Source: Kribbella monticola
GTDB lineage: Bacteria; Actinomycetota; Actinomycetes; Propionibacteriales; Kribbellaceae
DNA length: 64,000 nucleotides
Assembly (NCBI RefSeq): GCF_003261635.1
Contig: NZ_QFXK01000004.1
Span: 1 to 64,000 of the forward strand
Direction of reading: 5' to 3'
Shown here: in pieces, positions 8,103 through 16,493 of the stretch
How the letters are laid out: the number at the start of each line of letters is the position of its first letter
Numbering within the stretch: the stretch's first letter is position 1
Program-made: the position numbers and the translations under genes
Notes under the pieces: model-generated
The model's input: only the letters and a program-made list of their open reading frames with translations
What the model was told of the DNA's origin: nothing
Databases searched by the model: none

Positions 8103-8978
8103 ATGTCGTCACAGACCGCCCCGGTCGTCGTGGGATACGACGGCTCGCAGGCGAGCAGCGCAGCCATCACCTGGGCCACGACCGAAGCCATGCGCGAGCA
8201 CACGCCCCTGCGGATCGTCGAGGTGTTCGAACTGGTCGTCGTGGATCGGCCGTCGCCCGGCAAGGTGGTACCGCTGGCCGCACTGCGGGCAGTCCGCGAA
8301 CGGGGACTCGAGGCGCTGGCCGAATCCGTACGGCTGCGTCACCCTGATCTGCACGTGGAGACCTTGCTGCTCGAAGGCTCGCCGTCGCCGGCGTTGATCG
8401 AGGAGACGGCGCAGGCCCGCATGCTCGTCCTCGGCAGCCGCGGCCTCGGCGGCTTCACCGGCATGATCCTCGGCTCGGTCGCAGTACAGGTCAGTGCGCA
8501 CGCGCACTGCCCGGTCGTCGTCGTTCCGCCCGACACCCTGCCCACCCTGCACAACCGGCGTCGTGTGGTCGTCGGTGTGGACGGCTCCAAGCTGTCGGCC
8601 AAGGCCATCGACTTCGCTTTCGAGCAGGCCGAGGCGATCGGCGCCCGCGTGGTCGCCGTACACGCCTGGAACAGTCCCTTCTCGACCTACGAGAACGGGC
8701 GCGGCGAGCTGTTGTTCGACAACGAGCAGGTCCGCAAGGCGTCGGAGGTCCTCGTGGCCGAGGCACTGTCCGGACCGCGCGCCGACCACCCCGACATCGA
8801 GGTGGACATCGACCTCATCCCGGGCCAGCCGGCTCGCGCCCTGCTGCACGCCGGCGAGGCGGCAGACCTGATGGTCGTCGGATCACGGGGCCGTGGAGGT
8901 TTCACCGGACTGCTACTCGGGTCGACCAGCCAGCAGGTCCTGCACCACGCCCGCTGCCCGGTCGCCGTCGTCCGCTGA
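8103..8978 (+). CDS. Universal stress protein, two USP domains
   Basis: The 291-residue product contains two UspA folds, roughly residues 5-145 and 155-290. Each opens with a VVxGxDGS strand-loop and each closes with the ATP-binding signature (GSRGLGGFTGMILGS and GSRGRGGFTGLLLGS). This matches ATP-binding USPs such as mycobacterial Rv2623. The ribosome binding site GAGGAGG is 5 bp before ATG. The nearby DosR-like box implies hypoxia/stress induction. It is one of five such genes in the window. Confidence 0.9.
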   Translation: MSSQTAPVVVGYDGSQASSAAITWATTEAMREHTPLRIVEVFELVVVDRPSPGKVVPLAALRAVRERGLEALAESVRLRHPDLHVETLLLEGSPSPALIEETAQARMLVLGSRGLGGFTGMILGSVAVQVSAHAHCPVVVVPPDTLPTLHNRRRVVVGVDGSKLSAKAIDFAFEQAEAIGARVVAVHAWNSPFSTYENGRGELLFDNEQVRKASEVLVAEALSGPRADHPDIEVDIDLIPGQPARALLHAGEAADLMVVGSRGRGGFTGLLLGSTSQQVLHHARCPVAVVR

Positions 8979-9016
8979 CCGACGCACCGTACGGGTCCGT
9001 ACTCACTGGGGGCGAC

Positions 9017-9250
9017 TCACCCCATCCGTGCAGCAGCCAGCGCAGGTTTGTCGTGCTCGATCGCCTGGTTGAGCACGAGGTGGCGAGCCCGGCAGCCGTT
9101 GCCTCTAGCAACAGTCGTTCCATCGCCTGGCCGGCTCGCCGCCATTCCGCCGGTCCGTCCTGCCTGGTGGCCAGGATGGTCAGTTGGCGGGAGCGCTCGA
9201 AGGCCGCCGACGGCCGGGCGGCGTCCATCGGAGTGGCTGCCCTGTCCCGC
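9017..9250 (-). pseudogene. Remnant of an Acg-type nitroreductase (C-terminal half)
   Basis: On the minus strand, positions about 9201 to 9080 translate as FERSRQLTILATRQDGPAEW followed by RRAGQAMERLLLEATAAGLA, which aligns well with FETDPLIAILTTGADDQVGW and RAGMALQHSLLTATSYDVAV of the intact nitroreductase at 2946. The conserved LNQAIE segment then appears in a neighbouring frame, and an LRWLLHGWGESP segment reappears in the original frame before homology ends. No start codon or N-terminal half exists nearby. It is therefore a frame-disrupted fragment. The 366-bp stretch 8979-9344 contains this remnant and a short tandem repeat but no intact gene. Confidence 0.7.
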
Positions 9251-9281
9251 ACCGGCGCCACCGGTCGGTCAGGGCGGGGCC

Positions 9282-9323
9282 CCAGCGCGCTGGTGGGTTC
9301 GACCAGCGCGCTGGTGGGTTCGA
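9282..9323. repeat. 21-bp tandem duplication
   Basis: Two exact adjacent copies of a 21-bp unit beginning CCAGCGCGCTGGTGGG (9282-9302 and 9303-9323), followed by a degenerate partial third copy. Read on the minus strand in the frame of the nitroreductase remnant it would encode VEPTSAL twice. It is probably a slippage duplication within decaying sequence. Confidence 0.85.
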
Positions 9324-9344
9324 CCGGTGGGTTCGAGCATCGGC

Positions 9345-10406
9345 TCAGCCCTTGAGATCCTTGGACTCGTCGCTGAACAGCGCCACCTTCAACGCGCCGG
9401 TCTCGCCGGCCCGCGAGAACACGTCGTACGCATCCTGCATCTCGTCCAGGCCGAACCGGTGCGTGATCAGACCCGGCATCGACAACCGGCCCGCGGCCAG
9501 CATCGACAACAACCGCGGCGTGGTCCAGGTGTCGACCAGACCCGTGGTGATCGTCACGTCCTTGATCCACAGCTCTTCCAGATGCAGCGTCGCCGGAGCA
9601 CCGTGAACACCGACGTTCGCGACCCGGCCGCCCGGCCGGATCACCTGCGTGCACAACTCGAACGTCGCCGGTACACCGACCGCCTCGATCGCGACGTCTG
9701 CACCGAGACCACCGGTCAGCTCCCTGATCGCCTCGACCACGTCGTCCTCCGGCCCGAACGCCAGGTCGGCGCCGTGATCCAACGCGGCCTTCTGGCGCGC
9801 CGGCGCGGAATCGATCACGATCACCCTCGACGGGCTGTACAGCTTGCTGGTGGTCACGGCCGCCAGTCCGATCGGCCCGGCCCCGACGATGACGACGGTG
9901 TCACCAGGAGTGACCTGCCCGGCCAACGTGCCGACCTCGTACGACGTGGGCAGGATGTCGGCCAGCAGCAGCGCCGACTCGTTACTGACGTTGTCCGGCA
10001 GCTTGTACACCGACCGGTCCGCGAACGGAACCCGGACCATCTCGGCCTGCGTGCCGTCGATCAGATGGCCCAGGATCCAGCCGCCACCACCCAGACACTG
10101 CCCGTACCGGCCCTTACGGCAGTACTCACAACGCCCGCAAGAACTGATGCACGAGATCAGCACCCGATCCCCCACCACGACACCGCGAACACCGTCACCG
10201 ACAGACAAGATCGTCCCGACCGCCTCGTGCCCCAGAATCCGGCCACGCTCGACGGTCGGAACGTCACCCTTCAAGATGTGCAGATCGGTGCCACAAATCG
10301 TGACGGCATCCACCCGTACGATCGCATCCTCAGGGTCCTGGATCACCGGGTCCGGCACCTCGTGCCAACTGCGTTGCCCAGGTCCGTTGTAAACAAGAGC
10401 CTTCAT
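9345..10406 (-). CDS. Zinc-dependent alcohol dehydrogenase (MDR family)
   Basis: The 353-residue product shows the medium-chain dehydrogenase plan. The catalytic zinc site is in TICGTDLH and GHEAVG, the structural zinc cluster is CGRCEYCRKGRYGQC, and the Rossmann motif is VIVGAGPIGLAAV. The ATG at 10406 follows GGAGG by a suitable distance; an upstream in-frame extension has no family similarity. Members oxidise or reduce alcohols/aldehydes with NAD(H), and would help re-oxidise NADH when respiration stops. It is divergent from the USP/ATPase pair with a DosR-like box between. Confidence 0.88.
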   Translation of the reverse strand: MKALVYNGPGQRSWHEVPDPVIQDPEDAIVRVDAVTICGTDLHILKGDVPTVERGRILGHEAVGTILSVGDGVRGVVVGDRVLISCISSCGRCEYCRKGRYGQCLGGGGWILGHLIDGTQAEMVRVPFADRSVYKLPDNVSNESALLLADILPTSYEVGTLAGQVTPGDTVVIVGAGPIGLAAVTTSKLYSPSRVIVIDSAPARQKAALDHGADLAFGPEDDVVEAIRELTGGLGADVAIEAVGVPATFELCTQVIRPGGRVANVGVHGAPATLHLEELWIKDVTITTGLVDTWTTPRLLSMLAAGRLSMPGLITHRFGLDEMQDAYDVFSRAGETGALKVALFSDESKDLKG

Positions 10407-10501
10407 GGTCGGTCGACCTCCACGGTCCGAGGATTTGTCTGTCGACCCGACCCTCCCGCGCCCGCGAGCGCGCGGGCAGGGTCCAAACACACCATTCGGA
10501 C

Positions 10502-10517
10502 GGGACCTTCGTCGCCT
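10502..10517. promoter_or_regulatory. DosR-like box E
   Basis: GGGACCTTCGTCGCCT has a perfect left half but a weaker right half than the other copies. It sits in the 195-bp divergent gap between the alcohol dehydrogenase and the USP at 10602, about 100 bp from either start. Confidence 0.5.
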
Positions 10518-10601
10518 CCGGACAGGTCGTTGCCCTCTGTGCCGCCGGCTCGTCCAGCGGCTGAACTGGCATCAAGTAGTGCCGAGGGAGAGGTGGCCCC
10601 C

Positions 10602-11474
10602 ATGTCCGCTCAAGCAAGCCCCGCAGTCGTCGTCGGTCTCGACGGCTCCGCCGACGGGCTCCTAGCTCTCAACTGGGCGGTCGAACTTGCCGCCCGTCGT
10701 GGCTGGACCGTCCGCGCCCTGCACATCGTGGACGAGGACCGGCCGGCCCAGCCGTTGACCGCCGCGCCCGCTCGCGACGACGGGACCGACGTACTGGACG
10801 ACGCCGCCGACGAACTGGAGCGGCTCGGCTTCGCCGACGCCGTCCTCGAGCTCGGCTACGGGCACCCGGCCCAGGCACTGCTGAAAGCCGCCGACGGCGC
10901 CGCGGCCCTGGTGATCGGTCGCCGGGGCGCCGGCGGCTTCGCCGAGCTCGTCCTCGGCTCCACCTCCCAGGTCTGCGCGGCGCTGGCCCGTACGACGCTC
11001 GTCGTCGTACCGGACACCTGGCAGCCGGCGCTCCCCGCAAGTGGTCAGATCGTCGTCGGCGTGGACGGCTCGAACTCCTGCCAGGCCGCACTCGGGTTCG
11101 CCTTCGAGTTCGCGGCCGAACGGGGAGCAGAGCTGACCCTCGTCCACGCGCCGGACGTGCCCGAGGCCTTCCCCGAGCCGGAGCTCTGGCTCGATCCCGA
11201 GGATGCTCCCTGGCACCGCGACGCCCGCGCGCTGGTCGCCGAGGCACTCGCCGGCTGGCCGGCGAAGTACCCGGACGTCGTCTTCCGGACCAGGTATCCG
11301 GCCGGCCACCCGGTGCAGGTGCTCGCCAAGGAGTCCCAGTACGCCGACCTGGTCGTCGTGGGCGGACGCGGCCGCACCGAGTTCACCGAACTCCGCCTCG
11401 GCTCGGTGTCCCGTGGCCTGTTGCACCACGCTCAGTGCCCGGTAGCCATCGTGCACAGCGAGGTGACCGGGTGA
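10602..11474 (+). CDS. Universal stress protein, two USP domains
   Basis: The 290-residue product has a first UspA domain with VVVGLDGS and GRRGAGGFAELVLGS, and a second with IVVGVDGS and GGRGRTEFTELRLGS. Both ATP-binding loops are recognisable, although the second deviates at the usual GG-F positions. The start at 10602 follows GAGGGAGAGGTGG. The stop overlaps the GTG of the P-type ATPase (GTGA), so the USP and ATPase are translated together, suggesting that the stress protein acts with or on the ion pump. This pairing recalls the Rv1996-ctpF(Rv1997) neighbourhood of the mycobacterial regulon. Confidence 0.88.
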   Translation: MSAQASPAVVVGLDGSADGLLALNWAVELAARRGWTVRALHIVDEDRPAQPLTAAPARDDGTDVLDDAADELERLGFADAVLELGYGHPAQALLKAADGAAALVIGRRGAGGFAELVLGSTSQVCAALARTTLVVVPDTWQPALPASGQIVVGVDGSNSCQAALGFAFEFAAERGAELTLVHAPDVPEAFPEPELWLDPEDAPWHRDARALVAEALAGWPAKYPDVVFRTRYPAGHPVQVLAKESQYADLVVVGGRGRTEFTELRLGSVSRGLLHHAQCPVAIVHSEVTG

Positions 11475-13999
11475 CCGTCTCGAGCACCTTGCCGTCCGGC
11501 CTCTCCGACCAGGACGCGCTTCAAGCTCTGCGGGAGCACGGGCCGAACGCGATCGCCGAGGTACCTCCGCCCAGCCTCCGCAGCCGGGTACTGGCGCAGC
11601 TGCGGGACCCGATGATCCTGCTGCTGCTCGGGGCGTCCGTCCTGACGGCCACCCTGCACGACTTCACCGATCTCACCGTGATCATGGTCGTGGTGGTCCT
11701 GAACACCACTGTCGGGGTGATCCAGGAGTTGCGGGCCGAACGTGCGCTCGCGGCTCTGCGCCGGCTGGCCGCACCGCAGGCGCGGGTCGTCCGCTCGGGA
11801 CGGACCCGGCTGATCGCGGCGGCCGAGCTGGTGCCGGGCGACCTGGTCCTGGTCGAGGCCGGTGACATCGTGCCGGCCGACCTCGAACTGACGGAGGCCT
11901 TCCGGCTCCAGGCCGACGAGGCAGCATTGACCGGCGAGTCGGTTCCGGTGGAGAAGGACTGGCCCGGCGAGTTGTCGGCCGGAACCGTGATCACTCGCGG
12001 CCGTGGCAAGGCCTGCGTCACCAGGACGGGCGCGGACAGCGCGTTGGGCCAGATCGCAACCCTGCTGTCCGGCCAGCGCCCGCGACCGACCCCTCTGCAG
12101 CGGCGCCTCGGCTCGTTGAGCAGGGTTCTCAGCATCACGGCCGTGGTTCTTTCTGTGGTCGTTGCCGTTGCCGGGCTGATCCGTGGACTGCCCCTGCCCG
12201 ACATGCTGGTGACGGCGGTCAGCCTGACCGTCGCGGCCGTCCCCGAATCGTTGCCCGCAGTGGTGACCTTGGCCCTCGCCATCGGGGCGCACCGGATGGC
12301 CCGCCGGTCGGCCGTGGTCCGGCAACTGCCGGCCGTCGAGACCCTCGGTGCGGTCACGGTCGTCGCCGCGGACAAGACGGGCACGCTCACCGAGGGAGTC
12401 ATGCTGGCCGAGCGGATCTGGACCGAGTCCGGCGAATATGTTGCCTCAGGCAATGGCTATGCGCCGGAGGGGATCCTGGCCGGCGGGACTGCCGAAGGTC
12501 GCGCGGACCTGCACCGGCTGCTCCGCGACGTCGTGCTCTGCAACGACGCCGACCTGCTCCCACCTGACGCCGACCACGCCGGCTGGCGACCACTCGGAGA
12601 TCCGACCGAGGCGGCCCTGATCACCTTGGCCTACCGGGCGGAACTGTCTCCCGACGACTTGCGGGCCGCCTGTCCGCGGACCGCAGAGGCTCCCTTCGAC
12701 AGCCTGCGCAAACGGATGACCACTCTTCACCGGATGCCGGGCACCGAGGAGGTCCTCGTTGTCTGCAAGGGTGCGCCGGAGTTGCTCCTGGATGAAAGCA
12801 TCACGCCGTACGGCGCCGTCGCCCGTGCCCGCGAGGCGGCTTCGCTGCTGGCTCACCAGGGCTACCGGGTGCTGGCCGTGGCAGATCGCACTCTGCCTGG
12901 TGGCGGCAACACAGCTCACACGGAAGCCGGGTTGCGGTTGGCCGGGCTGGTGGCGATCACCGATCCCGTCCGGCACAACGCCTCCGAGGTCGCTACCTCG
13001 TTCGCCGACGCGGGCGTCGAACTGTTGCTGATCACCGGCGACGCACCGGGAACCGCCAGAGCGGTCGCAGACCGGATCGGACTGGACAGCGACGAGGTGA
13101 TCACGGGCGCGGACATCGACGCGGGGCGTGATCCGGCCGACGGTTCCCGGGTGCGGGTCTTCGCGCGGATCAGGCCGGAACAGAAGCTGGACATCGTCCG
13201 GGCCTGGCAGGCCGGCGGCCATGTGGTCGCGATGACCGGCGACGGCGTCAACGACGGGCCGGCTCTGCGCCGCGCGGACATCGGCGTGGCGATGGGACGG
13301 GACGGAACCGAGGTGGCCCGGCAGGCGGCCGACCTGATCCTCACCGACGACGACCTGGCCACTGTCGTGGCCGCCATCGAGGAAGGCCGGCGGATCTACT
13401 CCAACGTCCGGACCTTCCTCCGGTACGCCCTCAGCGGCGGACTCGCCGAGGTCCTGGTGATGCTGCTCGGGCCGTTCGCCGGGCTGACGCTACCGTTGCT
13501 TCCGGCCCAGATTCTCTGGATCAACATGCTCACGCACGGCCTGCCCGGCGTCGCGCTCGGCGCCGAACCCGCTGATCCGCAAGCGATGCGGCGCGGTCCC
13601 CGCCCGACAACCGAGCACGTCCTGGGTGCGGGCCTGTGGCAACGAATCGGCTGGACCGGCTCGCTGATCGCGGCCGTCACCCTGGCGGCGAGCCTGCTGG
13701 TCAGACACTCGGGCGGACCCTGGCAGACGGCGACGTACCTGACCCTGGGCCTTTCCCAGCTCGGGGTCGCCGCGGCGCTGCGCCGCCCGCGAGGTGCCGG
13801 TGGGCGAGCGCTGCGGTTCCTCGACGTAGCCATCGCCGGAGCGGTCGTGGCCCAGGTCCTGCCGCTGGTGTTCAGCCCGTTGCGCGACCTGCTGGGCCTG
13901 GAGGCAGTGACCGTCGGCCAGCTCGCGCTGGCGATTGCGTTCGGCTGCATCCCGGGAGCAGTGGTGGCGCTGCTTCGCCTTCGTCATCGCAAGTCCTGA
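11471..13999 (+). CDS. P2-type cation-transporting ATPase
   Basis: The 842-residue product has an N-terminal cation-ATPase segment, the actuator TGES motif, the helix-4 [15 protein letters not shown] motif, the phosphorylation site DKTGTLT, the KGAPE nucleotide-binding segment, the [21 protein letters not shown] hinge motif and four to six C-terminal membrane helices. The PE(G/S)L type of helix 4 places it with Ca2+/Na+-like P2 pumps such as CtpF rather than with heavy-metal P1B pumps, and no metal-binding CxxC domain is present. The ion is not determined. The GTG start overlaps the USP stop. Confidence 0.88.
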   Translation: MTVSSTLPSGLSDQDALQALREHGPNAIAEVPPPSLRSRVLAQLRDPMILLLLGASVLTATLHDFTDLTVIMVVVVLNTTVGVIQELRAERALAALRRLAAPQARVVRSGRTRLIAAAELVPGDLVLVEAGDIVPADLELTEAFRLQADEAALTGESVPVEKDWPGELSAGTVITRGRGKACVTRTGADSALGQIATLLSGQRPRPTPLQRRLGSLSRVLSITAVVLSVVVAVAGLIRGLPLPDMLVTAVSLTVAAVPESLPAVVTLALAIGAHRMARRSAVVRQLPAVETLGAVTVVAADKTGTLTEGVMLAERIWTESGEYVASGNGYAPEGILAGGTAEGRADLHRLLRDVVLCNDADLLPPDADHAGWRPLGDPTEAALITLAYRAELSPDDLRAACPRTAEAPFDSLRKRMTTLHRMPGTEEVLVVCKGAPELLLDESITPYGAVARAREAASLLAHQGYRVLAVADRTLPGGGNTAHTEAGLRLAGLVAITDPVRHNASEVATSFADAGVELLLITGDAPGTARAVADRIGLDSDEVITGADIDAGRDPADGSRVRVFARIRPEQKLDIVRAWQAGGHVVAMTGDGVNDGPALRRADIGVAMGRDGTEVARQAADLILTDDDLATVVAAIEEGRRIYSNVRTFLRYALSGGLAEVLVMLLGPFAGLTLPLLPAQILWINMLTHGLPGVALGAEPADPQAMRRGPRPTTEHVLGAGLWQRIGWTGSLIAAVTLAASLLVRHSGGPWQTATYLTLGLSQLGVAAALRRPRGAGGRALRFLDVAIAGAVVAQVLPLVFSPLRDLLGLEAVTVGQLALAIAFGCIPGAVVALLRLRHRKS

Positions 14000-14155
14000 T
14001 CACACCGGCAAGAGCCGACAGCCACCGGCCGGACCTGCTTCGGTGCCGTCGCGTCCTCACGTTCGGATGGTCATCTGCTGGGCTCCTGTTTGGCGATGCT
14101 CCAGTTCACCTCGCGGAGGGCCCGCGCAAGCAGGGCCGGAGGGACTCCATCACTG

Positions 14156-14171
14156 CGGACCTTGGGCCCTG
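14156..14171. promoter_or_regulatory. DosR-like box F
   Basis: CGGACCTTGGGCCCTG, close to consensus, centred about 73 bp upstream of the ABC ATPase start. The rest of the 14000-14236 gap shows no supported gene. Confidence 0.7.
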
Positions 14172-14236
14172 TCCGCGGTAAGGGCTGCCTTCGTACGGTC
14201 GAAGTATCGAGCGGTAGCCGAACGAAGGAGCCAGTC

Positions 14237-15127
14237 ATGGACACCGCGATCAGGACCCGGGAGCTGTCGAAGCAGTTCCGGTCGCACGCAGCGCTGCGAC
14301 GGCTCAACCTGGAGGTTCCGCGCGGTTCTGTCTTCGGGTACCTGGGTCCCAATGGCGCCGGCAAGACCACGACGATCCGGATCTTGGCCGGCCTGATCAG
14401 CCCGACCACGGGCGGTGCCGAGGTGCTCGGCTTCGACGTGGTCGATCGCTGCGAGGAGGTTCAGCGACGGATTGGCTACCTGCCCGGCGAGTTCGCCGCC
14501 TACCCCGACCTGTCCGGCGCCCAGTACCTGCGGTACATGGCCTATCTGCGGGGTGGCGTCGACTGGTCCGAGGTGGAGCGGCTGGCCAAGCGGTTCGACC
14601 TCGACCTGGCCAAGCGGTTCAAGACCTTGTCCCATGGCAACAAGCAGAAGATCGGCATCATCCAGGCTTTCATGCACCGGCCCGACCTGCTCATCCTCGA
14701 CGAGCCGACTTCCGGTCTCGACCCGCTGATGCAGCGCGAATTCCTGGCGCTGCTGCGGGAGACCAGGGACGACGGCAGGACCGTCTTCCTGTCCTCGCAC
14801 ATCCTGTCCGACGTGGAAGCGGTCGCCGACACCGTCGCCATCCTGCGCAGCGGTGAGCTCGTGGTGACGAAGTCGGTCGACGAACTCCGCGAGCGCGCGC
14901 TGCGGCGCCTGGAGCTCACCTTCGCCGGGCCCGCGCCGATCGAGGTGCTGCGCCAGGCGGACGGCGTACAGGAGATCACCGTCGACGGCGACACCGCTCA
15001 CGTGGAGGTCGCCGGATCGACCGCGAGCCTGCTGCAGGCAGCCGCACCGCACCAGATCGTCAACGTCGTCAGCCACGAGGTCGACCTCGAAGCCATCTTC
15101 CTCGACTACTACACCGCAAGGAGCTGA
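14237..15127 (+). CDS. ABC transporter ATP-binding protein
   Basis: The 296-residue product has Walker A GPNGAGKTT, a Q-loop near LPGEF, the signature LSHGNKQKIG, Walker B LLILDEPTSGLDP and a switch histidine in FLSSHILSDVE. The C-terminal 80 residues form the regulatory extension common in drug/bacteriocin-type exporters (DrrA/YhaQ-like). A GAAGGAG ribosome binding site precedes the ATG. The permease follows after 5 bp. The substrate is unknown; the DosR-like box suggests that this exporter is part of the stress regulon. Confidence 0.9.
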   Translation: MDTAIRTRELSKQFRSHAALRRLNLEVPRGSVFGYLGPNGAGKTTTIRILAGLISPTTGGAEVLGFDVVDRCEEVQRRIGYLPGEFAAYPDLSGAQYLRYMAYLRGGVDWSEVERLAKRFDLDLAKRFKTLSHGNKQKIGIIQAFMHRPDLLILDEPTSGLDPLMQREFLALLRETRDDGRTVFLSSHILSDVEAVADTVAILRSGELVVTKSVDELRERALRRLELTFAGPAPIEVLRQADGVQEITVDGDTAHVEVAGSTASLLQAAAPHQIVNVVSHEVDLEAIFLDYYTARS

Positions 15128-15132
15128 GCCCC

Positions 15133-15930
15133 GTGTTCCGCAACGTGTACTGGAAGACTTTGTACGACCAGCGCCGCGGCCTGGGCGCGTGGTCGATCGC
15201 GATCTTCGTTCTGGTCGGCCTCGAGTCCGCGCTGTGGCCGTCGATCCGGAACATGCCGGACCTGAAGGACCTCTACGCCAAGATGCCCGAAGAGCTCGGG
15301 AAGCTCTTCGACCTGGACGCCATGTCGACCGGCCCCGGCTTCCTGAACGCCGAGCTGTTCACGCTCATGCTGCCTGTGCTGTTCCTCGTCTACGGCATCG
15401 GGCACGGCGCCCGCTCGCTGGCCGGCGAAGAAGAGGACGGCACCCTCGATCTGCTGCTGGTGATGCCGATCACCGGTGCGCGGATCGTTCTGCAGAAGGC
15501 ACTGGCTCTGTTGACCTGTGTGGTCACCCTCGGCGTTACCCTGTTCGTCGCGACGACGACGATGAGTCTGATCTTCGACGTGGGGATCAGCGCCGGCCAA
15601 GCCGCCAGCGGATCCTTGGCGATGGTGCTGCTCGGCTCGGAGTACGGCGCCCTGGCGCTCGCCGCCGGTGCCGTCCTCGGCCGTCGTTCACTCGCCACCG
15701 GGATCGCCTCGGCCGCTGCGGCGGGCGCCTACGTCCTGTACGCCGCGGGCCTGATGATCGAGTCCGTCGAACCCTGGCGGCCGCTGTCGCCGTTCGACCA
15801 GGCCCTCACCGGCGGTCCACTCGGCGCGGGTCTCCCGGCCGCCTACCTGTGGCTGGTCGGCGGCGCCGTCCTCCTCACCCTGATCGCGATGCCCGCCCTG
15901 GACGGCCGCGACATCGCCGCCCACAACTGA
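15133..15930 (+). CDS. ABC transporter permease
   Basis: The GTG start is five bases after the ATPase stop. The 265-residue product has an N-terminal cytosolic segment and about six hydrophobic helices, with an EEEDGTLDLLLVMPITGARI motif near residue 100, typical of ABC-2-type permeases contacting their ATPase. It would form the membrane half of the exporter with the upstream protein. The substrate cannot be told from sequence. Confidence 0.87.
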   Translation: MFRNVYWKTLYDQRRGLGAWSIAIFVLVGLESALWPSIRNMPDLKDLYAKMPEELGKLFDLDAMSTGPGFLNAELFTLMLPVLFLVYGIGHGARSLAGEEEDGTLDLLLVMPITGARIVLQKALALLTCVVTLGVTLFVATTTMSLIFDVGISAGQAASGSLAMVLLGSEYGALALAAGAVLGRRSLATGIASAAAAGAYVLYAAGLMIESVEPWRPLSPFDQALTGGPLGAGLPAAYLWLVGGAVLLTLIAMPALDGRDIAAHN

Positions 15931-15945
15931 CCTCGGAGGGTCTTC

Positions 15946-16482
15946 ATGACCACCATCAGTGACACCGTGCCCGCGCCGATCACGCCCGGGCCCGAAATGC
16001 AGGCACTTGCCCGGTTCCATCGAGACGTGAGCTGGGACGGCGTGATCCAGGCGGACGGGATGGGACCGGGCACACCGCGGATGACGGCGACCGGAACCGG
16101 CCTTCACCACGTCATCCAGGACGGCCGCTGGATCGTCGGCGACTACGAGCAGGACCAGTACCTCCTCGACGGGACCTTCGTCCTGCGCTGGCAGTTGCAC
16201 TGGGTGGCGGGCTGGGACCCGACCGCGCAGGAGTACCGCGCCACGATCGCGGACTGCTACGGGCACACCGACGTACTGCGCGGCCGGATCGACGGCGACC
16301 TGCTGACCTTCCAGACCATGGACGAGCACGCGCCGGTCCGGATCCGGCTCTACTGGCACCTCGAAGCCGCCGACCGAATCATCTGGCGCAACGAACTGTC
16401 CCTGAACGGCGGCCCGTTCGAACTGGTCGAGCGCTACGTCTGCCGGCCCCGGGACCTGTCCGCGATGGCCGGGCTGCCCTAG
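15946..16482 (+). CDS. DUF1579-like (lipocalin-like) protein
   Basis: The 178-residue cytosolic protein is rich in beta-strand and aromatic residues, with GRWIVGDYEQDQYLLDGTF and YRATIADCYGHTDVLRGRID, resembling DUF1579/heme-binding-like barrel proteins of unknown function. A GGAGG-type site precedes the ATG. It follows the ABC permease by 15 bp and precedes the sensor-like gene by 11 bp, so it is likely co-transcribed. A ligand-binding barrel is inference. Confidence 0.65.
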   Translation: MTTISDTVPAPITPGPEMQALARFHRDVSWDGVIQADGMGPGTPRMTATGTGLHHVIQDGRWIVGDYEQDQYLLDGTFVLRWQLHWVAGWDPTAQEYRATIADCYGHTDVLRGRIDGDLLTFQTMDEHAPVRIRLYWHLEAADRIIWRNELSLNGGPFELVERYVCRPRDLSAMAGLP

Positions 16483-16493
16483 AGTTGCGTTGT

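Noticed and set aside
9048-10601. A long open plus-strand frame running into the USP at 10602
   Set aside because: It is antisense to the alcohol dehydrogenase; the protein homology of that frame only begins at 10602. High GC content produces such shadow frames.
14071-14236. Possible minus-strand gene before the ABC ATPase
   Set aside because: An open frame continues antisense from the ATPase gene, but it has no start context or motif; the region contains box F instead.
16485-16493. TTG start three codons before the GTG of the sensor-like gene
   Set aside because: Neither start has a strong ribosome binding site; GTG is the more common start and no domain lies in the three extra codons, so GTG was preferred.
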